Shown here one piece after another: positions 38,301-52,200 of a stretch of DNA of 64,000 bases. Source of the DNA: Dromiciops gliroides (taxonomy: Eukaryota; Chordata; Mammalia; Microbiotheria; Microbiotheriidae). Position 1 is the stretch's first letter. The number at the start of each line of letters is the position of its first letter. A program made the translations under genes and the position numbers. Location: positions 494,634,216-494,698,215 of the forward strand of contig NC_057864.1 of the NCBI RefSeq assembly GCF_019393635.1, read 5' to 3'. A model generated the notes under the pieces. That model ran no database searches and had not been told where the DNA came from. It saw only the letters and a program-made list of their open reading frames with translations.

Positions 38301-41300
38301 TTAGCTCTGACCAGGGCAAAGGTGGTGGACAGGAGGAAGGAAGAGGTCAGAAAGTCCTGGGACAGAGCCCAGAGTTTTCTCAGACCTGGCTGGCACCCCT
38401 GGCATTTCCTAATCCTGGGCTGAGGGGCTGGGCTGCCAGGGGAGCCCCAAGGACTGTGTGTAACTCTTTAGGGGCAGGGTTTGACCCCTGGCCCATGGGA
38501 GCCCCCTCCAGCCACCTGCTGGAGTGTGGTTCAGGGTGCCTGCCTCCTTTGCTTGGGCAACCCCCCTTCCTGCCCACAGAGGATGGCTCCGAGTTCCCGC
38601 TGCCCTGCAGGCCGTCTCTGCTGCCTGGGGTTTCCACTATCCTGCTGGGATCCAGCTTGGATGGTAAATAGTGGGGATGGGGGGTGGGGCGGGTGTGAGG
38701 GGGGGATGGGTAAAGGCAGATGGGCTTCATTGCCCAATGGGCTGGGCCCACTTACCTTGGCTCCTTTGTTCCCAATTTCTCCTGCCAGGCCTCTGGGTCC
38801 CTCTGGGCCGGGGTCTCCCTGTGGAAAAAGAGACACCAGGACAAGCCCCATACTTTCAATTGCAGCGAAATGCCAAGTCCTGGTCTTTTGAGGGGCAATG
38901 CTGGACATCCCTCCTTCTCTGCAGGAGGATCCAGAGGCTCAGGGACAAAGTTTTCCTGTAGGCCAGTGGGGCTGTGCGCAGAGCAAAGTGTGATGGGGAA
39001 GGGCTTGAAGATGAGCCCCGGGGGCGATGGAAGCGACCTCAAAGCCTCTAGCCCAGCCTCCACTTAACAGGTGCAGAGTTGGAGTGACTTCCTCGCCCGA
39101 GGGGGCAATGCCAGGGTCTGCCCCAGGTGCTCCGGCTCCCAACCCAGCCCCCTCTCCACACCGCTCTGCCCCCGGTAGCGGCCCCCACTGCTATGTCACT
39201 AGGCTTTCTCTCCTTCCCACTCTCTCGTGCACAGAATCACAGGGGAGATGCGCCCAACCCCTTATTTTACAGATGGGGAAACTGAGGCGCAGCGAGGCTT
39301 AGATGCCATCTCTTCTATGCCCATCTTATTGTATAGACTAGGATACCGAGGCCCAGGGAGGGGAAAGGCCTTGCCCTTGTTCAGGGCTTGTTAGTGACGG
39401 GCTGGAAGTGGAGCCATAGCATTGATGGACAAACCCAAGTGAGGGCCGGGCCGAGGTTTTAGGGGAGGGGGAGGATGGTGGTGATGGGGGAGGAGGCCTG
39501 TTTCCTGGCCCTAGGGGGGTCTTGTCCCCAAAGTCTCCTTCGGGGCCCTCTGCTCTCTTGAAACTTGCCCAGAATTACGTGAAGGACCCTCCCTCATGCC
39601 ACCGGAACCTGCTTACCTTTTCTCCCTTTGGCCCGTCGTTTCCTGGGCTGCCTTTGGCCCCAGGATCTCCTCTGCGGCCCTGCCAGAGAGAAATACAATT
39701 GAGGAGGAGGGTCTCCTGTAAGTGACTCCACAAGCAGCCAACATTCAGAACAGAGCCAGGATGGGGGGGTAAGTGGGGGAGAGGGAAAAGCAGAGGGGGA
39801 GGGGTGTGGTTGTTGGGGTGGGGGAAGGAGCCCTGGGGAGCCTTGGGATGAGGCCTCCACTGCCACCAAGTAGGCAGGGAAGGTAGCTTAGAAAGTGCTC
39901 CTGGGATGAGACTTGCTCAGACCCTTAAAAATCTTCCATCTGGGACAAAGCCCTGTTCACCCACCCTAGTTACAGCTTCAGTTCAGAATAAGCAGAGTTA
40001 GAAGGGAATAGTGCCCTCAGACCAAGTGGCCTGGGAGGTGCTCAGATTTGGTGCAGGGCCACTGCCTGGGACCACAGGACCCTGCTCTAGGAAGCTCCAG
40101 GAGCTTTCCTCGGGCATCCAGAAGTCAGACACCGATGCCCATCAGCTCAGTGGGAACAGATACGGTCACCATGAGGCACACTCAAACTCCCTGGGGCTCT
40201 GAATATTTGATGGTGTCAATAATACAGGTGGATGCTGGGACTTCCTGGCCTCTCTCCATGCTCAGTCAATTAAGCTCAGCACTTATTAGGCTTCTGATGT
40301 GTGCCGAGAGCTACGCTAAGCGGGGTCACAGACTCCCAAAACAGAGCAGCCCCTTCCCTCCGGGAGCTTACAGTCTCCGAAGTTTGGGTCCCAGGGACAT
40401 GGAAGAAGGGAACAAACACAGACAGGCTGGGCATGGGGCAGAGGGCAGCACTGGGCATCAGGCAGGAGGGCAGCACTGGGCATGAGGCCGACCTTTGCCG
40501 GATTGGATAAATGGCTGGCCACAAGCCCCAAAGACAGAGGGAGAATTGTGAGAATCAGCCTGGCAGGGGCAAGGGGAGAGGGTGGGAGGGGGTGGAGCAC
40601 TTCCACTCTGCTGGATGAGCCGACTTCTTGAGGTGGAGAAGACCCCATGTCAGGGACCTTACCTGCTCTCCTCTGGGTCCTCTGGGTCCTGGTCCCCCCT
40701 TGGCTCCCTTCACGCCTGGGCTTCCAGGGGCTCCGTTGTTGCCTTGGTAACCCTTTGCCAAGGGGAGAAAACCACGTCAGACCCTCTGAGTGGGTGGGGC
40801 AGTTGGACAAGCAGGGGCGTGGGGCAGGTCGGGGGATGGTCAGGGGCAGGACTGGGGGCGGAGCCCCACGGGGTCAACTGCTGGGGTCTGTGTAGGGAAA
40901 GATGGCCAGAGAGGCCCTGGCCTTTAAAGGCATCAAGGCCTGATGCTCAGCATGTGTCAGTCTGTCACAGCCCCACCTACAAGTCCTAGAGGGTTACCAG
41001 TTGTCTGAGGAGGCTCAGAGAGGACAGGGGCCTCACCCAGGGTCACACAGCAAGCTGACTGGGGTCAGGATTAGAACCCAGAGCCTTCCTTTACAGCAGA
41101 GTGAAAGAATGGCTCTGGGGTACCCACACTAACATCAGACACCCGTCGTGTGCACAGCGCCTTACTGGGCGCCACCCCCAGCCCCCAAAGGTACTTGCCG
41201 GGTTGCCTTTCTCTCCATCCAGTCCTGGGGGGCCTCGGCGTCCTGGGCGGCCAGAATCTCCCTGAAAGAGATGGAAGAATTCAGACCCACCTCCTTCTGA

Positions 41301-44300
41301 CACCTGCCAGGGGCTCCCACTCACTGCCAGCACAGGGAGCCTGCTCTCGGGACCCATTAGGAAGAGGGGCACTGAAGCAGAGAAGTGGCAGGAGATCGGG
41401 GGTCCTGAGGCCTGGCTGGTAGGGGACACGGATGGCTGTCCGGTCAGCGATTCTTTACTACTGGCTGTGCCCACAGGAGTTTCATGGGAGGACCAGGCCG
41501 GAAAAAGGCCTGGGGGGAGGTGAGGGCCCCATCCCAGCCCTCGTCTGTCTTCTCGGCCTTTTGGGGGGACAGCACATACCTTACTGCCTTGGTCTCCTTG
41601 TTCTCCTGGGCTTCCCGCTTCTCCTGGGTAACCATCAAGGCCCTGTTGAACACAGGATCTGGAGTGAGAACCCCTGGTCCTTGCAGTGGGCAGGGAAGAT
41701 CTCGGCCCTCAGAACAGGCCAAATAGGGCAGCAGCAGGAGCCGCTGATGCATTCACGATGTGCTTGGAGACCCTGCCCCGTAGGGAAGGTCCGCTCTTGG
41801 CTGCACCCTGAGTCTAGCCTTGATGCAAGGGCGGTCTGCTTTCTTTTCTCTATTTAGACCTTTCAAGCACTCCAGATACGACTAGTGCAAATCTGCCCTT
41901 CACTGATGCTGGTCACAGCCCCTGTGAGACTAGGAGGCCAGCACCTCCCAGTCCGATCAGGACCCTGATCTCCAATTCTGGGGCTGGCCAACCCCTTGAC
42001 CAGGCTTCTCATTTCACGTTTCACTCTGGCCCCGGCCTCCCCACCACCAGGGGCCCTTCCCTTTCAGCCCCCAGGATGAGCCGCAAGCTTCTGAGGTGGG
42101 GGGCTCACACAGAAGTGTAGGCTTACCCTGTCACCGGGGTCCCCCTTGCAGCCAGGGGGTCCAATGCGTCCCCGCTTCCCCTAGACCAAGAACAAAGGAA
42201 ATGAAGACGGAGTGAGAAAAGCAATTGTTGGTATTTTCGGCCTGGACCTCTGGCTGATGCTGTGCAGGGGATTCCTGAAGATTATGGACTCCTCTGCCCT
42301 TGTGGACTTGGGCAGCTGTCTGGGGCACTGAGTGGCTATGGAGCTTGCTCAGGGCCATACCCTCCTTAGCAGACCCAGCGATGGCCCTGGAGCCCCCGGC
42401 CTCTGGATTCTGTGGGGCTTTCTGGCGCCATCTGCCAGCAGGCTGGCGGCCTGTCCCGAATAGCTAGCTTATTGCCTCCGGGTGACTGGCATGGACTGGG
42501 TTCCAAAGCACATTTCAATGTTAAGTGCTGCGCTCAGAGCAGGCATGGACCTGGGGTCTGCTGTCCTCTTCCAGGCTCAGGCGCATTTCTGGTGTGAGAC
42601 CATGAGCTGACGGGAAGCGACCTCATCTCAGCCCCTCAAGCTCAGACAGAGGAAGTGAGCGACTTGTGCAAGTGGATGGGGGCTCAGTGTCATGGGGCCG
42701 ACCAGCTCATTTTATAGCTGGGGGACTGAGGCCCAGAAAGGGGAGGGGATTTGCCTGATCTACCTAGTGGTGACCCCAAATGTCCTTATTCTAAATCCTT
42801 GCTACAGACTCTTCATGGGAAATGTAAAAACACCAACAGCAGAACTGTCCTCAGGCCTGGGCAAGGGTAGGCGGCACCCACAGGTGGGCACAAACAGCTT
42901 GAAGTGGGAATATTGCAGACCCTCCAAAAGGGGTGAGCTCACTGGGGGAGAGACTTTGATCATGGCAGAGGACAAATGCTGATCATGGAGCCAAGCAACA
43001 TGGTGGAAGGAGGCCAGGCCAATGATGAGGGCCCTGGGGTGTCTCCCTCCCTGGGGGCACAGAGTTAGCTGTGGTTCAGCTCAGTCCTGCCCAGGCACGG
43101 GGGCTCCTTGAGCCTCCCAGCTCTATGGCTCTTCAACAGGGGCCCATCTGCCAAAAGGGAATTTGGGAGGGGTCCAGCCCTCGACACTCGTGCTGCCTTC
43201 CAGAGGAAGCCTTGTGGGCAGCAGGGCTATTCATCTGGATCCCGCCACCGCCACCATTACCTTCTGTCCGTCAGTCCCATTCTTGCCTGCCAGCCCCGCA
43301 GCTCCCTGGGATTAAGAAAAGGAAGTTATGCGCTTGCCACGTGTGATTCTTCAATCAGGACATGAAATATCAAAGAACAGAGGAAACTGGATGCTCACTT
43401 ACCCTTCTTCCATCTCCACCGTATTCCCCCTGCACAGAACGGAACACGAGGTTAGGCTTGGCACCTTCCACACTGTTCAGATATACCTTCTGGTGTTCAC
43501 AATTCACAGGCCCAGAGCTGGGAGGGATCTTAGGGGCTTTCTTGTCCAACATCCCACTTGACAGATGAAGGAGAAGTGACCTACCCACTCAAGGTCACAG
43601 GTGATAAGAGTAAGAGGTGGGACTTGAACACGGGGCCTTTGCCTTCAAAGCCATGTTCTTTCCACTGGATCTCGCAGGGCTCAGAATATTCAGGGATCTT
43701 TTGCTAACTCTTCCTCATGCCCCAAATCTCATTCCTTACCCTCCTCCTCCCAAATAATCTCATTTATGAGCACGATAGCTTTCCCAAAATGTTCCTATTT
43801 GAAGGAAAGGGCTCCCCTGGGTCAGGAGGCCCACAGGAAAAGGGGCTTCTCTAACAGCGGTTAAGCCCAGAAACATCTCACCTTCTCGCCTTTCAGACCA
43901 GGGACACCCTAAAGACAGAAGAACAAAAGAAAGATTATAATGAATTCCATCCTGACCAATAAAAGCTGCAAAGGACCGGGGGAAATGAAGATCATGAGGA
44001 GAACATTTGCCTATATGGTGGGAAAGAGGAGGAGGAGGGGGAGGAAGAGGAGGAAGAGGAGGAGGAGGGGGAGGAGGAGGAGGAGGAGGGGGAGGAGGGG
44101 GAGGGGGAGGAGGAGGAGGAGGTGGGGGAGGAAGAGGAGGAGGAGGAGGGGGAGGAAGAAGAGGAAGAGGAGGAGGAGAAGGAGGAGGAGGAGGAGGAGG
44201 AGGGGGAGGAAGAAGAGGAAGAGGAGGAGGAGGAGGAGGAGGAGGAGGAGGAGGGGGAGGAGGAGGAGGAGGAGGAGGAGGGGGAGGAGGAGGGGGAGGA

Positions 44301-45995
44301 GGAGGAGGAGGAGGAGGAGGGGGAGGAGGAGGGGGAGGAGGAGGAGGAGGAGGAGGAGGAGGGGGAGGAAGAAGAGGAAGAGGAGGAGGGGGAGGGGGAG
44401 GAGGAGGGGGAGGAGGAGGAGGAGGAGGGGGAGGAGGGGGAGGAGAAGACCTCATCAAGGGCTCCCTTGGACTGTCTTCTCGCTGCCCCCTCTTGGGTTT
44501 GGTTGGGGGAGTCTCTGGAGAGATGGAGGCACACAGCCTGTCCGCAGGATCTCTTCCTCTCTGACAGCCCCTCCCCTTCCCCCACTCTCAGGAAGGCCTT
44601 GAAAGGCTTTGTTTTTCATCTGAGGAGCCTTCACACTGATTTGGGGGAGTGACCATGAGTCAAGCCTGTGCTGGCCAAGCTTCTCCAGGCCCTGCCAAGC
44701 GTATTTGACAAGCACGACAGTTTTACCCCCATTCTATAGGGGTTGGAGCTGTTGCCCGGAGGATGGCACATCTGAGGTTGGCAGGTGACAGATCCAAAGA
44801 CTGTTAGTGGGGGAGGCCCCAGAGCAGATTGAGTCCTGACTGCTCATTTCAAGAAGAAAATACTGAGGGCCAGAGTGGGGCAGTCAGTGGCCCAAGATCA
44901 GGAGCAGAGCTAGGGCTTTGCTCCCTGGTCCCAAGTGTCCCCAAGGCCTCACCCATCAGGGCACAGTTGTTAGATGCCAGGGCAGCCACTTCACGTCCTC
45001 CTGGGTCTAGAGCTAGAAGGCACTTTGAGGCTGTGGGAGCCAGTCACCTCTTCCAGAGGAGGGAGCTGAAGCCCAGAGAGAGCTGGTCAGACAGACAGTG
45101 AGGAGGCATCCAAGGTGGGATTGGAACCCAAGTGCTCCGGTTGGGGACAGAGCCAGCACTTGGTTGATGATACCCCACCCCCCAAAGCATTCATGCCTTA
45201 TGAGAGATAAGCTCCTTACCTTGGGTCCTGGGAAGCCAATGGGGCCCTCAATGCCGGGGTCTCCCTGCAGAGAAGAGATGGAGCAGTTAGCAGGGATGCC
45301 ACATGTGGGCCCGTGCCACGCCAGCCCCGATGCCCTCAGTGAGAGGGGGAAGAGTCAAACACTCACCTGTCGCCCTTTCTGTCCAGGTTCGCCTGGCTCA
45401 CCCATGTTTCCCTTGGCACCCTGAAAACCAACACAGGAAAAGCCGTGAGTCAACAGGGACCACAGTTGGCCGAGGTTGGCCGAGCCCCTGCCCGATGGAA
45501 GACTCTCTGATCCTTTCAATAGTCTGGGAGGGAGTGGCTACACTTTCCAGATGATGAACCTTCAGCCCAGAGAAGTTCCATCACTTGCCCAAAGCCACAC
45601 AACCACTAAGTACTGGACTTGGGCCATTTGGGACCAGGCATTTCTCCTGGGTGTCCCTGGATGGATGGATAGAGGAATGGATGGATGGATGGATGGAAGG
45701 AAGGGAGGGAGGTCCCTGATCAGGAGGGGTGGTTGAGAACATTGTTCTGATGCTCGGGATGACTGAGTTGTCACAGCTTACCTTCTGTCCTCGATAACCC
45801 TTGGGACCAGCAGGGCCTTGGATCTGCAGGCAGCTCACTTTGTAGCACTGAAAGGAATCAGAAGAGACTTTGTGTTCAGTGGGAGGAGGAAGCCAAACCC
45901 CCAGCTACACCCTTTCCAAAGCTTTTCTTAAAGGACACAGGTGTGTGGTCAAGTGATGCGGTTAGCAAGTGATCCCAAAGAGACTGAGGCTGAAC

Positions 45996-46080
<85 letters not shown>

Positions 46081-49000
46081 TATCTGACGGAGACCAGGGT
46101 CTGAATGGTTGATAAAGTAGGAAGGTCTCTCTTCTCCACCTACATTTCATTTAGTCCCCACAAAGCACCCATTAGGAATGCAGCACTAGAATGTGTAAGA
46201 CCTTGAAGTTTTTTTTGCAGTTGAGGGCTTCTCACATTCAAAAAGTGTAGGAGTGGGGCGGCTAGGTGGCGCAGTGGATAGAGCACCGGCCCAGTGGATA
46301 GAGCATCGGCTCTGGATTCAGGAGTACCTGAGTTCAAATCCGACCCCAGACACTTGATACTTACTAGCTGTGTGACCCTGGGCAAGTCACTTAACCCCAA
46401 TTGCCTCACTAAAAAAAAAAAAGTGTAGGAGCCTTTGGATTAGACAGAATGCCACATATTAGGTCTTTCTGTTCCTTTAACTTTTTTTTTAGTGAGGCAA
46501 TTGGGGTTAAGTGACTTGCCCAGGGTCACACAGCTAGTAAGTGTTAAGTGTCTGAGGCTGGATTTGAACTCAGGTACTCCTGAATCCAGGGCCAGTGCTC
46601 TATCCACTGTGCCACCTAGCTGCCCCTGTTCCTTTAACTCTTATTTCTCATGGCAAGCATTAACATGGACCTGATTTAATAAAGCCTTCTATTGCATAAA
46701 AAGCAAATGATTATTCAGCCTGTGAGCCATTTTCTCTTTGTTATTTATCCCGTGAGGACACCAGTTGTTCAGCAGGTCACTGATGCCAGGGAAGCAGCAT
46801 AACCCTCACTAGAATGTCTTTAGAAGAAATGCCTTCTCAAGTGCTGGCCTTGGAAGTCAGGCCTACAAGGCCACAGTAAATGTCCCAGATTCAGAGTCCA
46901 CTTGGTCAGGGCCAGGGCAGTGACATCGTGATTAGACTGGAGGGACCCTCTGGCATTGACTAGTCTAACTCTCTCATTTTACAGATGAATACACTGAGGC
47001 CCAGAGAGACAAAAATCTAGCCCGGGTCAGACAAGTCTTAGCAGGGCGGCCATTCAGCTAACCCTGCGGTCGTCTGGCTCCCAAACAGGGCTCTTCTCAT
47101 TGCTCTATGCCTTGCTGTCTCCCCAGGCCTGGGAGCATCAGGGAGCCTTGGGGGGACTGGTCTCTGAGGCTTTCAGGGTGCTCAGTCTGCCATGAGTGCC
47201 AGTGGACTGAACCCACTGAGCCCCTGTGAAGGGATGCCTTGCTCTGCTGGACCAACTGTGGCCTCCTTCTTTCCTGGGCCTGACTGCTTGGTGGCAGTTA
47301 GCCTTTGAGCTGGGGCAGGTGCAGAGGCAGGGTCCGTAGCCCTGCTGCCCCTTCAGGAATTCAGCAAACACACAGGAAATAATAATGAAGAACCAAGTGG
47401 CCTTGGGGAGACTCTGGGTGGGAATTCACACAGAAAGGCCTCTCACCCCACAATCTGGCTTGGGCTGTGCCAGTTACCCTCCCCCTTTCCCCATTACCAC
47501 TGGATAACAGGCTAGAAAATGATACCAACTTACCTCTGAATATGCTTCGTGTTTCTGCCAGGAAGGAAATAAGAGAGCAAAGCTGATTAGATCAAACATG
47601 GTCACACTAAGGCTACCACTGGTGGACAACCACCCCAAGCATTCTTCCCTCTATTGGCATCAGTGTCATGACTAGCTCTTTGGAGAAGTCATTCTGCTAA
47701 GTCTTGGTCTGGGGCTCCCCCATCTCTGAGAAGTGCAATGGATGGGCCGCTGGGCTGAGCCTTGCAGAAAGGTGAGGCAGCAGGCACCGTGGCACCGTGA
47801 GGCACTTGAAGCCCGCCAAACCTCGTGACTCCTTGATTGGGGGGTAGCCCCCTGCAGAGCCTCCCCCCTGTTCCTGTCCTCCCAGGGATGCCCCAGCCTG
47901 GGGCCGGCAGAGTTGGAATTAGAAACCAGGCCTCCTGAGCTGCCCGCCCCTCCCAGAGCTCTCTCCTTACCATGACCTTGATGATTCTGTCAATGGTGTC
48001 TTGGTCAATTGATAAGTCCTCTCTGATGGTGAGGTAGTTATTTCGGTAGAGCTCGTGGGGCAGATTGGCGATTTCCCGGAGCCCATGTTCATTCTTGTTC
48101 TGGTTGAGGGCCACCGAGAAGAGCTTGATGCCCATGTCCCGGGCTCTCTCAGCTTGCATCTTGATGCCGCCGCACGGGCTCCCGGTGACATGCCCATCGG
48201 TGATCACTATGGCGAAGTTAATGCCCTTGTTTGAATGTCTTGTGATTTCCTGGGTCATGTTGGAGATGGCGCAGTCCGTGAAGGTGCCTCGGCGGAAGGA
48301 CCTGATCTGCTGCAGCTTGGATTTGAAGGTGGCCTCGTCGCTGCCCAGGGGGCTGAAGATCTCCACCTCGTCAGAGAAGTGCAGGCCTCCGTAGTGCCAG
48401 CTGATGGCCACCTGGTCGCGGTAGTTCTGGTTCTTCAGCTCGCTGGTGAACTGCAGGAGGAACTGCTGCGTTTGGCTCAGCAGGCTGTCTATGGGGGACT
48501 GCATGGTCACACTCTCCGAGGTGTCCAGGACGAAGTACACGTTGATGGGGCAGTCCGTTTTCTCTGCATGGGAAGAGAAGGTCATGACCATCCTCAAAAA
48601 CTCAGAGCAAAGCAAGAGCGATGGCTGCCATTTCTGTGTCCACAGGGCTTTCCCTACACAGTCTCCTTTGAGTGGACTCAGTGGGGCACAGGGCAGAGAA
48701 CAGCGGCTTCGGAGGAGCCGCAGCTGACCCTCACCTCTGCCCTCCCTGGGCTGGTCACTTAGCTTGCCTGCCTGTGGGCCTCTGGGGTCCCTTCCGACTC
48801 CAGATGGAGGGAGGGGCCTCCCAACACCCCATGAGGTAGTAGCTATGTTCAGTGATTTGTCCACAGTCCCATGGCTGGGGGCAGAGGCCAGGGTGAAGGC
48901 CAAGTCTTCCTGACCCCAAGCTAAGGTCTCCACCCACTATTCCACACTCGGAATGGCTCTTGCAAATCCACTGGCTGACAGCACCTTCTACAGGTCAACA

Positions 49001-49247
49001 TCAGCTACAGTTCTTTCTTGAGTGCATGTCCATGATCGATATGGGGAGAGTGGACACAGAGCTGAAGGGACTGAAGAAACCATCTGGCCCTTGTCCTTCC
49101 CTTGACATTTGAGGAAACTGAGGCCCCCAGAGGCAAACAGCTGGCCCAGGGTCACAGAGGCACTAGGTGACATACACACTAATATGACTGTGCACATGTA
49201 TGTGTGTATATATCACATGGATACATCCTCAGAGTGTGTCTACACAG

Positions 49248-49295
<48 letters not shown>

Positions 49296-52200
49296 GCTCG
49301 GTGGTCAACGTTATGTGAATGACTTTCAGATTGACAGACCCAGCCCTAACCTCTCTTCTCCTTTGTATCCCCAGCACTTGGTTCAGTGACGAGCACATAG
49401 TAGGTGCTTAATAAATGCTGGTGACCACACCTCGCATCACTGCTTTATTCCAGGCACTGTCCTGGGGATACAAGAGGAAGCACTGAACAGCGGGAAGACG
49501 CTGGAGCTGAGAGAGCTGGGATAGGCTCCCAGTGAGAGATGGGGTTTAGCAGTGACTTCAAGGATGCCAGGAGAACAGCAATTAGAATGGAGGAGGAACA
49601 TTCTGGGCCCAGGGCACGGCCAGAGAGAATGGCCAGAGCCTGGAGATGGGGGGGCTTGTCTGTGGGAAGGCCAGGAGACGGGGTCACTGAAGATGTGGAG
49701 GGGAGGAGAAGGGCTTTGAAGGCTGAGCAGAGCATTTTGTAGTTGATCCTGGAGGCCATAGGGAGCCATTGGGATGTATTGAGTAGGGGAGGTCAGACTT
49801 CCTCTTTAGGAAAATACCTTTGGTGGCTGAGTGGAGGGTGGCCTGGAGGGGGCGACGCTAGAGTCAGGCATCACCATTTGCTTTCGGGACATCTCAAATC
49901 GGCTGCCTTGTAGACCTCTCAAACTCACCAGGTCCCAAATAAAACTCATTCTCTTTCCCCCGAATCCCCTTCTCTACCTTCTACACTTCTCTGTTGCTGT
50001 CGAGGGCACTAGCACTCCCCCAGTAACCCAGGCTGGCAACCCTGGTGTCATCTTGGACTCCTCCCTTGCTCTCGCTCCACATATCCAATTGGAAGTCAAG
50101 TCTGGTCATACCTACTTTTATGGTATCCTTTGAGGTCTCCTCTCCTAAATCTCATCACTCAGCACCTTCTTACCTCTCTCTGTTGTCTAGCCCATGGAAC
50201 TGGAGGGGTGGAAGGTGGAGCATTAAGGAAGACTCCCAAAGCCTTCCTTCATAGAGGGCTCTCAGCCTTCCATCAGTAACTCTGCTCGGCATAGATGCCA
50301 CACTGGATACCCTCTGGTCACCCTCTCCCTTTCACAGCTTCCTTTTGGGGGCTGTGTTCCCTGATCAGATTGTAAGCTTCTTGAGGGCAGGAACTATCTT
50401 TTTTTCTTATTTGTATCCCTTGTGCTTCATAACTATTTATGGAATTGAACTGAGCCAAATTGAATTGAGCACCTGCTCCATATCTGGTAAATTGTAAAGT
50501 CCTTGAGAGTCACAGCCACGCCACTTTTTTCAATTAATCAACAAGCATTTAGAAGGGGTCTCTGACATTGCGTGCCGGGTACTGGGCTCAGCTGTGGTGA
50601 AGATATGGCCTCCTGGGCAGAATCACCCATGAAAGCCTGCCCACTCTTTTCCTGTCGCTTTGTGAAGGATGCCCTCCACATGTGCTCAGCCAGTCTCCTA
50701 AACGTGCAGAGGACCATTCTCTTCTTGTTCAAGAGGCAAGAACATGAGGACAGGGGTCTGTGGTTCCTGAGGTTGCTTGTATGTGGGTAAGAGTGTCACC
50801 TGGTCTGTTCTCCATCCTTTTGGAACTGCCCCCTAGGGAGCTGACTTTGGAATGAGGACCTTGGACTCCAAGCTTGGCAGCTTTGCCCAGAACCCTGCTG
50901 CTGTCCTCGATTGTGCCGCTGGCTGGCTTCCAATGGCTGATCCATCCATTCCACTTGCTTTTGTTGTCCCCGTGGTTGACCTTGGGAAGGTCTGCAGCTT
51001 TGTTTTCCTTGCCACGCCTTTGCACTGTTTTGTGAGGCAATGCTGCTTTTAATCACAGAATCACTGAATGCCATAACTGGGTGGGACCTTACCTGGTTCA
51101 CCATCCCTGTCAAGTGATGGCCCAGCCTTTGTCTGAAGAGCTCATGTGAGAAGGAAGCTAGGACCTGCCTGGGCATCCCCTTTCTCCTTTGGGGCAGCTC
51201 TAATTGTTAGGAAGTTTTTCTTTCTTTCAAGCCCCAATTTGTGTCATTGAATCTTCCCTCCATCACTTGGAGTTCTGCCTCCTTGTTGTAAGGATCGAAT
51301 GAGATAATAATTGTGAGGTGCTTAACAGTGCCTGGCACATAGTAGGTGCTATATAAGCACTAGCTATTATTATTATTATTATTATTATTATTCTCCTCCT
51401 CCTTAGTGATTTATGAATACATTTTTTACCCCAAGTCAGTGCTGTCCTTGGCTGCCATGACTCTAGAAAGTCCTGCCAAGCCAGAGGTGCTCTGAGTTGG
51501 GTCTCAGGGATAGACTGTGTCTTGGCTGAGGTTGGCCTCATTAAATGCAGAAATAGGAGATGAATTCTTTGGCCTCAGGACCCATGAAATAGATAAAAAG
51601 ACCAAGTGGCTTCAGGCCTGGCCAACATCCTCCAGTTGTAGTTTCCATCACAGCCTGGCTGAAGGTTGGGGGCACTAACCGTGGCATTGCGTTGAGACTC
51701 TTTGTGAGTGTCCATCTACGGAAGTGTTGCTCTGCTGAATGTATGACCTTACCCAGTGGCCAATGGTCTAGAAATGTGGCTGGACAGCTGAGCTATGCAC
51801 ACATAGGCAGTCTGGCAGTAAATGAGGTCTGAAGACATTAGGTTAGATGGAAGGAAGGTCCAGGGAAGTGGCTCCGTCAGGGGGTCACCAAAGAACCTGG
51901 CAGCAATGGTCCCATGAAGCCCGAAGGGCAACAAGACACATCTGCTCATGGAAAGCCTTGTGAGTCTCAGAATGATCTCTATGAAGATAGCCATAGTACA
52001 CGGCCACCACCTTAAAAAGGCTGGTGATGTGGAGATAGCACGACTTGAGGGGGATCCCTGGTACTGGAGGTCTTAGAACAAAGGCAGGATGGCCACTTGT
52101 GGGGTGTGGTAGAGTGGAAATTCTCAGGCTAGAAGGCCTCTGATGCCCCCTCCCTCTTCTATAGTCAAACCAAACCACGGTATCCCTTAGCATTAAGTGG

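Noticed and set aside
43760..44652. Long Pro, Ser, Gly, Glu or Arg homopolymer-like frames
   Set aside because: Direct translation of the polypurine tract in different frames.
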